A stretch of DNA of 48,744 nucleotides. It comes from Aeromonadales bacterium. Lineage in GTDB: Bacteria > Pseudomonadota > Gammaproteobacteria > Enterobacterales > Aeromonadaceae. Positions 28,048 through 36,631 of this stretch are shown piece by piece (positions within the stretch are counted from its first letter, which is position 1; each line of letters starts with the position of its first letter). The position numbers were made by a program, and so were the translations under genes. The notes beneath the pieces are model-generated. The model did no database searches. It was not told the origin of the DNA and was given only the letters and a program-made list of their open reading frames with translations. The stretch is from positions 1-48,744 of the forward strand of contig JAAYRH010000076.1 in NCBI GenBank assembly GCA_012518835.1, in the 5' to 3' direction.

Positions 28048-28758
28048 TTATTCTAATAAGCTGGGCGGCAACGGCGTTTGCATCGCACGCCATATTTCAC
28101 CCGAGGCTTTACCATAAGCGCGTACCCGCTCTGCTACCTGCTCAGGCTGTTGCTGGCGCGCCAGCTGCGCTAATTGATGATAATAACTTAGCGCTAAGGT
28201 ACGAGCCTTCGCTTGGGTAAAGTAGTAACGGCCCACTCGGCAATACAAGCCTTTAAAGCCATTGAGGATCAAGCCATAAATGGGGTTGCCGGAGGCAAAG
28301 GCGAGCTGTTGATGCAGTTCATAGTCAAAGGCAGCAAATGCTTGGGGCTCATCGGCAAGTTGTGCGCTTTGCTCAGTAAGTGCCACTACGTGCTGTGGAG
28401 CCTTAGCGATGGCCGCGCGAATAAAAATACTACTAATGTGGGTGCGGGCGGATAATAAGTGTTCAATCAGCTCCGGCTGTTTTTCGGTATCTAAACGCGC
28501 TAAGGTTTCTAAAATGCCTAAACTTGAGGTTTGCCAAAAGTTATTCACCTGCGTGGGTTTACCGTGTTGAATCGTCAACCAGCCATCTCGCGCCAGACGT
28601 TGTAATACTTCACGCAAGGTCGTGCGGGTGACACCGATCAACTCAGATAGCTCACGCTCAGCCGGCAAGATAGAGCCAGGGGGGAAGTGGCTATTCCAGA
28701 TAGATTCTATGATATATTGCTCTGCGACACTTGCGGGGCTATTGGCCTTATTTATCAT
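28048..28758 (-). CDS. fadR: Fatty acid metabolism regulator FadR (GntR family)
   Basis: 236 residues. An N-terminal winged helix-turn-helix ([35 protein letters not shown], about 32-68) is nearly identical to enteric FadR. The C-terminal acyl-CoA-binding helical domain has [19 protein letters not shown]. It represses beta-oxidation genes and activates fabA/fabB until long-chain acyl-CoA binds. A likely FadR site lies upstream of its own gene. fadD, a classical target, is 5 kb away in this window. Confidence 0.95.
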   Translation of the reverse strand: MINKANSPASVAEQYIIESIWNSHFPPGSILPAERELSELIGVTRTTLREVLQRLARDGWLTIQHGKPTQVNNFWQTSSLGILETLARLDTEKQPELIEHLLSARTHISSIFIRAAIAKAPQHVVALTEQSAQLADEPQAFAAFDYELHQQLAFASGNPIYGLILNGFKGLYCRVGRYYFTQAKARTLALSYYHQLAQLARQQQPEQVAERVRAYGKASGEIWRAMQTPLPPSLLE

Positions 28759-28803
28759 AAAATCACTCTGTTAAAGTTGTTAATTTAATAGGGTCAACAT
28801 AGT

Positions 28804-28820
28804 AACAGAGCAGACCAGTT
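28804..28820. promoter_or_regulatory. Probable FadR operator between fadR and dsbB
   Basis: Read on the minus strand, AACTGGTCTGCTCTGTT has one perfect FadR half-site (AACTGGTC) and 3 mismatches in the other half. It lies just upstream of a possible fadR -35 TTGACC (28792-28797) with -10 TTTAAC (28770-28775), where binding would allow autoregulation. Confidence 0.5.
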
Positions 28821-28868
28821 TTCTACAAGATACCTTGGCTGTTAGCTATTTATTATTTTAGGAGTCTT

Positions 28869-29399
28869 ATGCTCGCCGCTTTTTCTTACTCTCGCCTTGC
28901 GTGGGCGCTACTTACGTTAGGCACTACCTTATTACTTACTATCGCCCTCTACTTTCAATATGTCCAAGGCCTAGCGCCTTGTGTGATGTGTGTTTATCAA
29001 AGAGCGGCGTTGGCGGGGGTTATCTTGGCAGCTAGCATCGGCTGGTTGGCGCCTAATCAGCGCTGGTTAAGTAATGGGGCCTTACTAGGGTGGTTAGGCT
29101 CGGCCTTGATGGGCACGAAGCTGGCGCTAGAGCACATTGACTATCAATTTAATCCCTCCCCCTTCGTCAAGTGCTCTACGGTTGCCGAGTTTCCGGCGTG
29201 GTTGGCGCTAGACGCATGGTGGCCGGCGCTGTTTTATCCTAGTGGCGACTGTGCTGATGCCTCTTGGGTCTGGTTAGGCTTAACCATGCCGCAGTGGCTA
29301 TTAGGTATTTTTATTGTTCTAGCAGCCGGTGCGCTATTTTTTATCGGTGTGCGTCTGCAAGCCGGAATATTTACAAACCACAATAAGAACGCCTATTAA
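28869..29399 (+). CDS. dsbB: Disulfide bond formation protein DsbB
   Basis: The inner-membrane quinone reductase that re-oxidises DsbA. 176 residues with four membrane helices. The first periplasmic redox pair is CVMC (Cys38, Cys41), and the second pair is Cys102 and Cys128 in the long loop. Arg45 of the quinone-site motif CVYQRAA is present. AGGAG lies 5 nt before the ATG. In enterics nhaB lies between fadR and dsbB; here it is absent. The 3' end overlaps ycgN by 4 nt, convergent. Confidence 0.95.
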   Translation: MLAAFSYSRLAWALLTLGTTLLLTIALYFQYVQGLAPCVMCVYQRAALAGVILAASIGWLAPNQRWLSNGALLGWLGSALMGTKLALEHIDYQFNPSPFVKCSTVAEFPAWLALDAWWPALFYPSGDCADASWVWLGLTMPQWLLGIFIVLAAGALFFIGVRLQAGIFTNHNKNAY

Positions 29400-29830
29400 C
29401 CGGCCCACATAATAATATGATCTTCCCAGTTACCGGCCTGTGACTCAGGGACCACTTTACCGCGCACCGACTGCCCGGCTTGATGCATGGCACTTTTAGA
29501 GCCAGTTCTTAAGGGATGCCAAGAAGGTAACGACTGCCCTTCTGCTAATAGGCGATACGCACAAGTAGCAGGCAGCCAGAAGTACTCCTCTATTTTATCT
29601 CGAGTTATCTTTAAACAATCCGGCACTATCTCAAAGCGATGTTCATAATTACTACAGGCACAGCTGTGAGTATTCAATAACTCGCAGGCGACGTTAGTAT
29701 GAATGAGCTCGTCGGTGTCTTCGTCAATGAGTTTATTCAGGCAACATTTGCCACAACCATCACATAAGGCTTCCCACTCTTGATCACTCATTTCGTCAAG
29801 AGACTTGGTATGCCAAAAATCTGTTTGCAT
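29396..29830 (-). CDS. ycgN: YcgN/YkgJ-type cysteine cluster protein (UPF0260)
   Basis: 144 residues. The cysteine cluster CDGCGKCC (Cys23, 26, 29, 30) and further cysteines at [11 protein letters not shown] and C86/C104-like positions suggest a zinc or Fe-S site. Family typical WHPLRTGS follows. Function unknown. It is third in ycgL-ycgM-ycgN, 4 nt after ycgM, as in E. coli. Confidence 0.92.
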   Translation of the reverse strand: MQTDFWHTKSLDEMSDQEWEALCDGCGKCCLNKLIDEDTDELIHTNVACELLNTHSCACSNYEHRFEIVPDCLKITRDKIEEYFWLPATCAYRLLAEGQSLPSWHPLRTGSKSAMHQAGQSVRGKVVPESQAGNWEDHIIMWAG

Positions 29831-29834
29831 TATT

Positions 29835-30497
29835 TTATCCTGCTATTTGCGCATGAAATCGATATTGCCCGTGTAGCGTTAACTCTAGAGTATCTTGCGC
29901 AGTAAGCGCAGATACCCCCTTAGGAGTGCCGGTTAGTACAATATCACCGGGAGTTAAGGTGAAACTCTGGCTCATCTGCGCTAATAGCTCCGCAATCGAC
30001 CACATCATTAAGGAAGTATTACCTGATTGGCGCAGCTGGCCATTCACAGACAGACTAAAGTCCAGCGCTTGTAGCTCCCCTAGCGACTCAGGCTTAACAA
30101 ACCCCGTCACCGGACAGCTACCATCAAAGGCTTTGGCTCGCTCCCACGGGTGGCCTTGCGCTTTTAGGGTCTCTTGTAGATCACGTAAAGTGAGATCCAA
30201 TGCCAGGCCCACGCCAACAATGGCCGATAAGGTGTCTTTGGCTTGGGCATTGCATAAGGGATGCCCAATTAACAGCGCCACTTCTACCTCGTGATGCACC
30301 GCTCCGTGTCCGGTAGGTAACACTAAGGGCTGCGCCAAACTGACTAGGCTAGTCGCGGGTTTAATAAAAAACAGCGGTTGGTCAGGCAGCGGATTATTGA
30401 GCTCACTAACATGGTCGCGATAACTACGGCCAACGCAGACGACCTTACCGGCAGCATAAGGCAGTGGCTGGCCTTCACTATCAAGATGTTGGTACAC
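29835..30497 (-). CDS. ycgM: Fumarylacetoacetate hydrolase-family protein (YcgM)
   Basis: 220 residues with the FAH-family metal ligands: Glu pair in [11 protein letters not shown], Asp in [11 protein letters not shown], and [13 protein letters not shown] at the C-terminus. Members act as acylpyruvate or oxaloacetate hydrolases or decarboxylases; the exact substrate is not visible. The start is GTG, preceded by AGGAG at 6 nt. Confidence 0.9.
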   Translation of the reverse strand: MYQHLDSEGQPLPYAAGKVVCVGRSYRDHVSELNNPLPDQPLFFIKPATSLVSLAQPLVLPTGHGAVHHEVEVALLIGHPLCNAQAKDTLSAIVGVGLALDLTLRDLQETLKAQGHPWERAKAFDGSCPVTGFVKPESLGELQALDFSLSVNGQLRQSGNTSLMMWSIAELLAQMSQSFTLTPGDIVLTGTPKGVSALTAQDTLELTLHGQYRFHAQIAG

Positions 30498-30537
30498 AAG
30501 TGCTCCTATGAAGTTGCCCCTAAAGCACTTTGATTGG

Positions 30538-30813
30538 CTACACTTGTTTTTGTTGTGCCAAATGTTGTTTCAGTAAGTTTTCAGGGGGTGGTGGTATTTG
30601 TAGGTAGTAACCTTGGCTCTGTAACGCAGCCTTTACTTTAGCTAAGTCCGCTTGAGCCAAATGCGTTTTGGTGGCCAAGTTAATTAACATCGTTAACTGC
30701 GGGGCACCAAAGGTCTCTAGTAAAGAAGCGGGCACACGAGAGAAATCGTCGCGCCGTTCGATAAAAAGATAAGTATCTGCCTTTTTCAGGCTCTTATATA
30801 CAACACATAACAT
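30538..30813 (-). CDS. ycgL: YcgL-family protein
   Basis: 91 residues, a small alpha/beta protein with MLCVVYKSLKKADTYLFI and QGYYLQIPPPPENLL, the YcgL signature. Function unknown; conserved next to minCDE and divergent from it. The ribosome site is weak. Confidence 0.93.
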   Translation of the reverse strand: MLCVVYKSLKKADTYLFIERRDDFSRVPASLLETFGAPQLTMLINLATKTHLAQADLAKVKAALQSQGYYLQIPPPPENLLKQHLAQQKQV

Positions 30814-30822
30814 GGAAATTGC

Positions 30823-30887
30823 TATAATCCGTCGGCTTTATTGCCAGTTAGGGCCGCAAACTATACCATCAGCGCGACGAATAACAA
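30823..30887. promoter_or_regulatory. Divergent promoters of minCDE and ycgLMN
   Basis: Toward minC: TGCTATAAT (-10 at 30823-30828), a perfect extended -10 with no good -35, start near 30835. Toward ycgL: TTGTTA (30882-30887), 16-bp spacer, TATAGT (30860-30865) with an upstream TG. The two promoters overlap face to face, so the transcripts share about 20 nt of complementary leader. Confidence 0.6.
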
Positions 30888-30918
30888 AAAGGATTAGATC
30901 CTTGGGGGACAGCCGCAC

Positions 30919-31629
30919 ATGGCGGAGCAGAGTATTGAATTAAAGGGCAGCAGCTTTACGCTATCTGTGGTGCATATTGCCCAGCCTGATATTGAGCAGG
31001 TGAAACAACAACTGGCTGACAAAATTGCTCAGGCGCCTGATTTTTTTCGCGCCGCACCTTTGGTTATCAATATAGAAAAGTTATCCGAGGTGCCCGACTT
31101 TAGCGCATTAGCCGGCGCGCTAAAAGAATTGGACTTAGTCCCTGTGGCTATTACCGGTGCAAAAGACGATGTGATGCGTAATGCCGCACGCAGTGCGGGA
31201 TTAGCCGTCGTTAGCACTGGTAAAGCCGCGGTCACGCAAATGATTTCTGAGCCAGCAGCACCTGCGGTGGCAACTGCACCGCCGGCAGAATTACTAAAGC
31301 AGCCCAATACCAAGGTGCATAGAGGCCCAGTTCGCTCTGGGCAACAACTATATGCCCCTAATGGCTCTTTAGTTATTTTAGGCTCAGTGAGTAATGGGGC
31401 CGAAGTGATCGCCGATGACAGCATTCATATCTATGGCCCACTACGAGGTCGTGCGGTGGCAGGCGCAAAAGGTAATGAATCGGCACGCATTTACTGTCAG
31501 CAGTTAATGGCTGAGCTGGTCTCGGTAGCAGGCCATTACCAAATCAGTGCAGGATTACAAGGTGACCATTGGGAACAAGCGGTCACCATCTCATTGGCGG
31601 ACGAACAATTAACGTTTGACCGACTCTAA
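30919..31629 (+). CDS. minC: Septum site-determining protein MinC
   Basis: Inhibits FtsZ polymerisation away from mid-cell. 236 residues. N-terminal FtsZ-binding domain (1-105, IELKGSSFTLSVVHI), a Pro/Ala linker, and the C-terminal beta-helix that binds MinD (VRSGQQLYAPNGSLVILGSV...IHIYGPLRGRA). A GGGGGA ribosome site precedes the ATG. First of minCDE. Confidence 0.97.
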   Translation: MAEQSIELKGSSFTLSVVHIAQPDIEQVKQQLADKIAQAPDFFRAAPLVINIEKLSEVPDFSALAGALKELDLVPVAITGAKDDVMRNAARSAGLAVVSTGKAAVTQMISEPAAPAVATAPPAELLKQPNTKVHRGPVRSGQQLYAPNGSLVILGSVSNGAEVIADDSIHIYGPLRGRAVAGAKGNESARIYCQQLMAELVSVAGHYQISAGLQGDHWEQAVTISLADEQLTFDRL

Positions 31630-31653
31630 TTTAATGACTTTTAGGAATACACT

Positions 31654-32466
31654 ATGGCACGAATTATCGTCGTCACCTCTGGAAAAGGGGGCGTGGGCAA
31701 AACCACTTCCAGTGCAGCTATTAGCACCGGATTAGCCAGTCTGGGTCATAAAACAGTCGTTATCGACTTTGACATCGGACTGCGTAACTTAGACTTAATT
31801 ATGGGCTGTGAGCGGCGGGTTGTGTATGACTTTGTTAACGTCATCAATGGCGATGCTAACTTAAGCCAAGCCTTGATCCGCGATAAGCGCATTGAAAACC
31901 TCTATATCTTACCGGCCTCTCAGACCCGAGATAAAGATGCCCTCACCCGCGAGGGAGTGGATAAGGTCTTACAAGACTTAGCCGCCATGGACTTTAAATA
32001 CATTATTTGTGACTCACCGGCCGGTATTGAAACCGGTGCCTTAATGGCGCTGTATTTTGCCGATGAAGCCATTATGACCACCAACCCCGAAGTGTCTTCG
32101 GTGCGCGACTCAGACCGGGTGTTAGGCATTTTATCGTCTAAATCGCGCCGTGCCGAGCAAGGCCGAGAGCCGATTAAAGAGCACTTATTGCTGACCCGCT
32201 ACGCTCCCGATCGGGTGAATCGTGGTGACATGCTGGGTGTTGAAGATGTGCAAGAAATTCTTGCTATTCCATTGTTAGGGGTAATTCCTGAATCACAAGC
32301 GGTGCTTAAAGCTTCTAACGCCGGTGAGCCGGTGATCCTAGATGGTGAGTCTGATGCCGCCCTCGCCTATACCGACGCCGTCGCCCGCTTGCTGGGTGAA
32401 GAGCGCCCTTTCCGCTTCCTTGATGAAGAGAAAAAGGGATTTTTCAGCCGAATTTTTGGGAGTTAA
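31654..32466 (+). CDS. minD: Septum site-determining ATPase MinD
   Basis: 270 residues. Deviant Walker A GKGGVGKTT near 10-18, switch motif DFDIGLRNLDLIMG, and a C-terminal amphipathic membrane-targeting helix EEKKGFFSRIFGS. Recruits MinC and oscillates with MinE. Lies 24 nt after minC and 3 nt before minE. Confidence 0.98.
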   Translation: MARIIVVTSGKGGVGKTTSSAAISTGLASLGHKTVVIDFDIGLRNLDLIMGCERRVVYDFVNVINGDANLSQALIRDKRIENLYILPASQTRDKDALTREGVDKVLQDLAAMDFKYIICDSPAGIETGALMALYFADEAIMTTNPEVSSVRDSDRVLGILSSKSRRAEQGREPIKEHLLLTRYAPDRVNRGDMLGVEDVQEILAIPLLGVIPESQAVLKASNAGEPVILDGESDAALAYTDAVARLLGEERPFRFLDEEKKGFFSRIFGS

Positions 32467-32469
32467 TGT

Positions 32470-32739
32470 ATGTCTTTACTGGACTATTTTCGTTCAAGAA
32501 AAAACCAAAATAGCGCTAAACTTGCTAAAGAGCGCTTGCAGATTATTGTTGCTCACGAACGTAGCCAGCGGGATACTCCAGATTATCTACCCCAAATGCA
32601 ACAAGATATTCTGGCGGTCATTCGTAAGTATGTGAACATCGATATTGAACAAATATCGGTGCAACTTGATCAGAAAGGCGATAATCTATCTGTGCTCGAA
32701 CTAAATATTATGCTACCCGAAGGTGAAGAAGAAGCCTGA
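32470..32739 (+). CDS. minE: Cell division topological specificity factor MinE
   Basis: 89 residues. Membrane-targeting/anti-MinCD N-terminus ([25 protein letters not shown]) and a dimerisation domain ([26 protein letters not shown]). Stimulates MinD ATPase and positions the division site. Confidence 0.97.
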   Translation: MSLLDYFRSRKNQNSAKLAKERLQIIVAHERSQRDTPDYLPQMQQDILAVIRKYVNIDIEQISVQLDQKGDNLSVLELNIMLPEGEEEA

Positions 32740-32744
32740 CGGTA

Positions 32745-32781
32745 AACGTCGAGGGAGCCTGTCCCTCGACGTTATTGTTAG
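32745..32781. terminator. Shared terminator of minCDE and rnd
   Basis: A perfect 12-bp stem AACGTCGAGGGA / TCCCTCGACGTT around loop GCCTG, followed by ATTGTTA on the plus strand. The U-tract is weak on both sides. It lies between convergent minE and rnd. Confidence 0.65.
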
Positions 32782-32789
32782 CAGTACTG

Positions 32790-33887
32790 CTAGCTTAAAT
32801 GAGCACTTAATAGTTCGCCCCGCCAGCCTTGTAATAATACCGGGGCAAGCTCGCTATTCTCCTCTAATCGCCACTTCCAACTTAAATACTGATGGATCAA
32901 ACGCTTCGATGAAATAAGCTCCGCAGGAATATCCGCCTGTAATGCTGCTTGTTCTACGATGGCTTTAATGCGCTTTAACTCCGCTTTATAGCCAGGATAG
33001 TCAATTAACCGTTGTACAGGTGCCGGCCACGAGTCAGGGTTGGCTAATGCATCCTGCACCAGCATTAATAGCCGCTCACCATGGCGTCTAATTTCCATCG
33101 GCGTTAACTCTAAGGCATTTAAGTCACTTAAAGTAACTGGCGCCCGCTCGGCAATACGAAACAGGTGCGCTTCTTTAACCACAAAGTTTAAGGCCAGATC
33201 CCGCTGCTTCGCTTCTCGTAATCGCCATTCACACAAGCGCTGCAAAATGCCTAGCCCTTGACGCTCTAAGGTCCACGCATTTTTTATATCTAGATAAGCC
33301 AAATGAGGTGCCACACTTTCACTGCGACGCTTTACCGCTCGCTCACACTCTTGAATAAACCATGGCTGTAAGCCTTTTTGCGCTAATTGCTCCATTAGCT
33401 GCTGGTATAGTGGATATAAATAAATAACATCGTCGGCGGCGTAATTTAATTGTGCGCTAGATAATGGCCGCGCCAGCCAATCGGTTCTGGCATGGGCTTT
33501 TTCTAAGCTCACCCCTAAGACTTTTTCAACTAGGGGTGCAAAACCAAGCTGGGTGCCTAAGCCTAAAAACGCCGCCGCAAGCTGAGTATCATGAGTGTGA
33601 GCTGGTAAGGCGCCGCTTTGATGCTGGATCAGTTCTACGTCTTCACCGCCCGCATGCAAAATTGAGATCCGCTTTGGATCTTGTAAAAGCCCCCATAACG
33701 GAGATAAGTCCGTTACCTGCAAGGGATCGATCAAGGCGGTGTCTTGACCATCGAATAACTGATATAAACCCGGCTTGGCATAAAAGGTGCGAGTACGAAT
33801 AAATTCGGTATCTAGCGCCAGCAATGGCGCATCGGTATTACAAAAGTCGGCTAAGGTAGGATTATCGGTGATCAGTGTATAAGTCAT
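32790..33887 (-). CDS. rnd: Ribonuclease D
   Basis: A 3'-5' exoribonuclease for tRNA maturation, 365 residues. DEDD motifs: LALDTEFIRTRTFY (Exo I), HTHDTQLAAAFLGL (Exo II) and LNYAADDVIYLYPLY (Exo III), followed by HRDC domains (about 200-285). ATG 33887 (MTYTLITDN) is preferred over an in-frame GTG 33 nt upstream, as it aligns with the family start. It follows fadD, as in E. coli. Confidence 0.95.
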   Translation of the reverse strand: MTYTLITDNPTLADFCNTDAPLLALDTEFIRTRTFYAKPGLYQLFDGQDTALIDPLQVTDLSPLWGLLQDPKRISILHAGGEDVELIQHQSGALPAHTHDTQLAAAFLGLGTQLGFAPLVEKVLGVSLEKAHARTDWLARPLSSAQLNYAADDVIYLYPLYQQLMEQLAQKGLQPWFIQECERAVKRRSESVAPHLAYLDIKNAWTLERQGLGILQRLCEWRLREAKQRDLALNFVVKEAHLFRIAERAPVTLSDLNALELTPMEIRRHGERLLMLVQDALANPDSWPAPVQRLIDYPGYKAELKRIKAIVEQAALQADIPAELISSKRLIHQYLSWKWRLEENSELAPVLLQGWRGELLSAHLS

Positions 33888-33934
33888 GGATACTCTATCA
33901 GTGGTAACAACAGCCCCCACCAGCGGGGGCTTGC

Positions 33935-35659
33935 TTAAGACGCTTCATCCCGCAGTTTTCTGCGCAAGATTTTACCCACATTGGTTTTAGGTAATTCGTC
34001 ACGAAATTCTACCACTTTAGGCACTTTATAGGCAGTAAGATATTGGCGACAGTGGGCAATGAGCGTGGCTTCATCTAAGTTAGAGCCGGGCTTTTTCACC
34101 ACCACGAGTTTTACAAGCTCGCCGTAATGCGCTTTGGGTACGCCTACCGCGCCCGCCTCCAACACTTCGGGGTGTTGCATCGCGACTTCTTCTACTTCAT
34201 TAGGAAAGACGTTAAACCCCGACACTAAAATCATGTCTTTTTTACGATCGACAATGGTAAAAAAGCCTTGCTCATCCATAGTGGCAATATCACCGGTTCG
34301 CAGCCAACCTTCATGAAACGGGCTGTCCAGTGCATTAGCGCTCTCTTGCCCTGGTGCAGTCCAATAGCCACTCATCACCTGAGGGCCTTTCACTTCCATT
34401 TCACCGGGGGTATGAGTCAGAGTAATAGTGTGGTCATTATCATCGACTAAACGAATATCGGTAGAGCACACCGGTAAGCCAATAGAACCATTGTACCCTG
34501 TCATATCATAAGGGCAGACGGTTACCAGCGGCGAGCACTCGGTTAAGCCATAGCCTTCTAACAAACGACTGCCGGTTAAGGTCTGCCAGTGTTCTGCCAC
34601 CACTTTTTGCACTGACATGCCGCCGCCAATAGTGAGCTTAAGGTTGCTAAAATCTAACTGCTGAAAAGACTCGTTATTTACTAGCGCATTAAATAGGGTA
34701 TTAACGCCGGTAATACAGGTGGCATGAAAGTCTTTCATGTCGTTGGTGAGACTGGATAAATCACGGGGGTTAGTAATTAATAAGTTATGCGCGCCAATAC
34801 GATAAAACAATAAGCCATTCACCGTTAAAGCAAACACATGATACAGCGGTAAGGCAGTAACGACTTTTTCTTCGCCGTTGGTTAATACCGGACCATACAT
34901 GCCTAAGCACTGTTCCACGTTGGCCAGCATATTCCGATGACTGAGCATGGCACCTTTAGAGCGCCCCGTGGTGCCGCCGGTGTATTGTAAAAAAGCTAAG
35001 CTATCGCCGCTTAAGCTCGGTCGAGTATAGGAAAGTGTTTTACCTTCGCGTAGCGCCTGAGGGTATGCAATCACCTTAGGCAATTGATACTCAGGGATGA
35101 GCTTTTTTACGTGCTTAACCACTAAGTTAAGCACAGTGCCTTTAAACCAGCCTAAGTGATCGCCCATGCGCGATAAAATAATATTTTTTACCGGCGTCTC
35201 GGCTATTACTTCACTTAAGGTATGCGCAAAGTTTTCTACAATCACAATAGTGTCGGTATTAGCGTCGTTGAGCTGGTGTTTCAGCTCACGGGCGGTATAA
35301 AGCGGATTCACATTCACGATCACTAAACCGGCCCGCAGTGCACCAAATAGGCACACCGGAAACTGCAGTAAATTGGGGATCATCAGGGCAATACGTTCGC
35401 CCGGCGCCAGCTGTAAGCTGTGTTGGAGATACGCGGCAAAATCTCGACTGAGCGTGTCGAGCTCACGGTAGGTGATAGTTTTGCCAAAGTTAGTATAAGC
35501 GGGCAGATCAGCGTATTGCTCCGCTCCTTGTTCAAACATATCGACTAACGAGGCATATTTATCGGGATCAATCGTAGCGGGCACATCGTCTGGATACCGT
35601 TTAAGCCAAGGCTTGCCGGAAAAAGGCGTCGGCTGAGGGTCAGTATGAAGGTGTTCCAT
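33935..35659 (-). CDS. fadD: Long-chain fatty acid-CoA ligase
   Basis: Activates imported fatty acids for beta-oxidation. 574 residues. ATP/AMP motif [16 protein letters not shown], then [18 protein letters not shown], the fatty-acid signature [22 protein letters not shown], and the C-terminal catalytic Lys in [13 protein letters not shown] 35659 has AGGAG 6 nt before it and is preferred over an in-frame TTG at 35686. Probably under FadR, but no clear FadR site was seen in 35660-35790. Confidence 0.96.
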   Translation of the reverse strand: MEHLHTDPQPTPFSGKPWLKRYPDDVPATIDPDKYASLVDMFEQGAEQYADLPAYTNFGKTITYRELDTLSRDFAAYLQHSLQLAPGERIALMIPNLLQFPVCLFGALRAGLVIVNVNPLYTARELKHQLNDANTDTIVIVENFAHTLSEVIAETPVKNIILSRMGDHLGWFKGTVLNLVVKHVKKLIPEYQLPKVIAYPQALREGKTLSYTRPSLSGDSLAFLQYTGGTTGRSKGAMLSHRNMLANVEQCLGMYGPVLTNGEEKVVTALPLYHVFALTVNGLLFYRIGAHNLLITNPRDLSSLTNDMKDFHATCITGVNTLFNALVNNESFQQLDFSNLKLTIGGGMSVQKVVAEHWQTLTGSRLLEGYGLTECSPLVTVCPYDMTGYNGSIGLPVCSTDIRLVDDNDHTITLTHTPGEMEVKGPQVMSGYWTAPGQESANALDSPFHEGWLRTGDIATMDEQGFFTIVDRKKDMILVSGFNVFPNEVEEVAMQHPEVLEAGAVGVPKAHYGELVKLVVVKKPGSNLDEATLIAHCRQYLTAYKVPKVVEFRDELPKTNVGKILRRKLRDEAS

Positions 35660-35794
35660 ATCAGTCTCCTGAAGCAAAGTAATCAAAGCTGCGCTGGGTG
35701 GGCATTTCCTTGATAAATGAACGCCTTACTCTAAAATGCCACTCGTTTTTACATAAAATAAACCATACCTTAACAAGACGTTGACCGCTACTGT

Positions 35795-35941
35795 TTAGCG
35801 AGAACGGTGATGCCATAACCTAACGCGGCGCATATTTTTACGCCGGCGTAACTTCCTATTTAAAACATCCCGATGATAAGGACGCTGGCGATAATACAGC
35901 GGCGCTTCGGGCTGGCGCTTTTTAATCGATAAAATAACCAC
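35795..35941 (-). CDS. Small very basic protein, 48 residues
   Basis: This gene was found by reading the gap between tsaB and fadD. Its GTG start at 35941 has TAAGGAG (overlapping the tsaB TAA stop) 5 nt before it, and it runs 48 codons to TAA at 35795-35797. The product begins MVILSIKKRQPEAPLYYRQR and ends RRVRLWHHRSR, with about 18 Lys/Arg and no Asp/Glu beyond two or three, so the estimated charge is strongly positive. There is no signal peptide or membrane segment. Tight coupling to tsaB supports translation. In E. coli this gap holds the Slp-like lipoprotein gene yeaY, to which this is unrelated. Function unknown; possibly RNA- or ribosome-binding. Confidence 0.55.
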   Translation of the reverse strand: MVILSIKKRQPEAPLYYRQRPYHRDVLNRKLRRRKNMRRVRLWHHRSR

Positions 35942-35950
35942 AGCCACTCC

Positions 35951-36631
35951 TTATCGTCCCGGTAATTTCTGCCAGGTCACCGTGTCTCTTAAGTAGACCG
36001 GCTGTGCCTCGGCGGCGGCGACTCCTAATCCAGCCTGATACATAGCCACTGCCTGTGGTAGTAAATCTTGCGCCTCAGGAAACGGTAGCGCTTCACACAC
36101 ATTTGCAACGCGCTTGGTGAGCTCTGGGTAAGCGACAAAACCGGAGCCCACTCCTAGCGCGGCGTTCGCTTGAGGTAAACTTAACCAGCTCGCTGGCGTT
36201 ACCACTTGCTCTTCTTCTACAGCTAGCATTACGCCCTCGGTCGCTTGATAAGTGCCGACATAAATTTCACTCATGCGTGCATCAATCGCTGCTACCACTC
36301 GCTCGGCTGTGGTTAAACGATAAGCACCTTGAGCCAGTGCCTGTAAATTAGACACCCCTAATAACGGTAAGTCGGCGCCAAACGCTAAGCCTTGGGCAAT
36401 GCCTAACGTAATACGCACCCCAGTAAACGAGCCCGGTCCTCGACCAAAGGCTAAAGCATCTAATTCGCTTAGTTTTAGCTCAGCCTCAGCCAGTAACTCG
36501 GCCACCATGGGCAAAATTAACTCGGTATGCCCGCGTGGGGCGACTTGGTAGCGGGTGAGAACGTGGCCATCTTGCCATAAGGCGGCTGAGCAGGCTTCGG
36601 TGGCAGTATCAATCGCCAGTATTCGTATCAT
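35951..36631 (-). CDS. tsaB: tRNA threonylcarbamoyladenosine biosynthesis protein TsaB
   Basis: 226 residues, ASKHA fold. ILAIDTATEACSAALW, HTELILPMV and the segment GRGPGSFTGVRITLGIAQGLA are TsaB-specific. It partners TsaD and TsaE to make t6A37 of ANN-decoding tRNAs. It overlaps yoaA by 4 nt, a conserved pair, and the small basic ORF follows directly. Confidence 0.96.
   Translation of the reverse strand: MIRILAIDTATEACSAALWQDGHVLTRYQVAPRGHTELILPMVAELLAEAELKLSELDALAFGRGPGSFTGVRITLGIAQGLAFGADLPLLGVSNLQALAQGAYRLTTAERVVAAIDARMSEIYVGTYQATEGVMLAVEEEQVVTPASWLSLPQANAALGVGSGFVAYPELTKRVANVCEALPFPEAQDLLPQAVAMYQAGLGVAAAEAQPVYLRDTVTWQKLPGR

Noticed and set aside
27796-28056. 86-codon ORF inside repeat copy 2
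   Set aside because: It lies wholly within the repeat, starts with a poor context, and is not preserved in copy 1.
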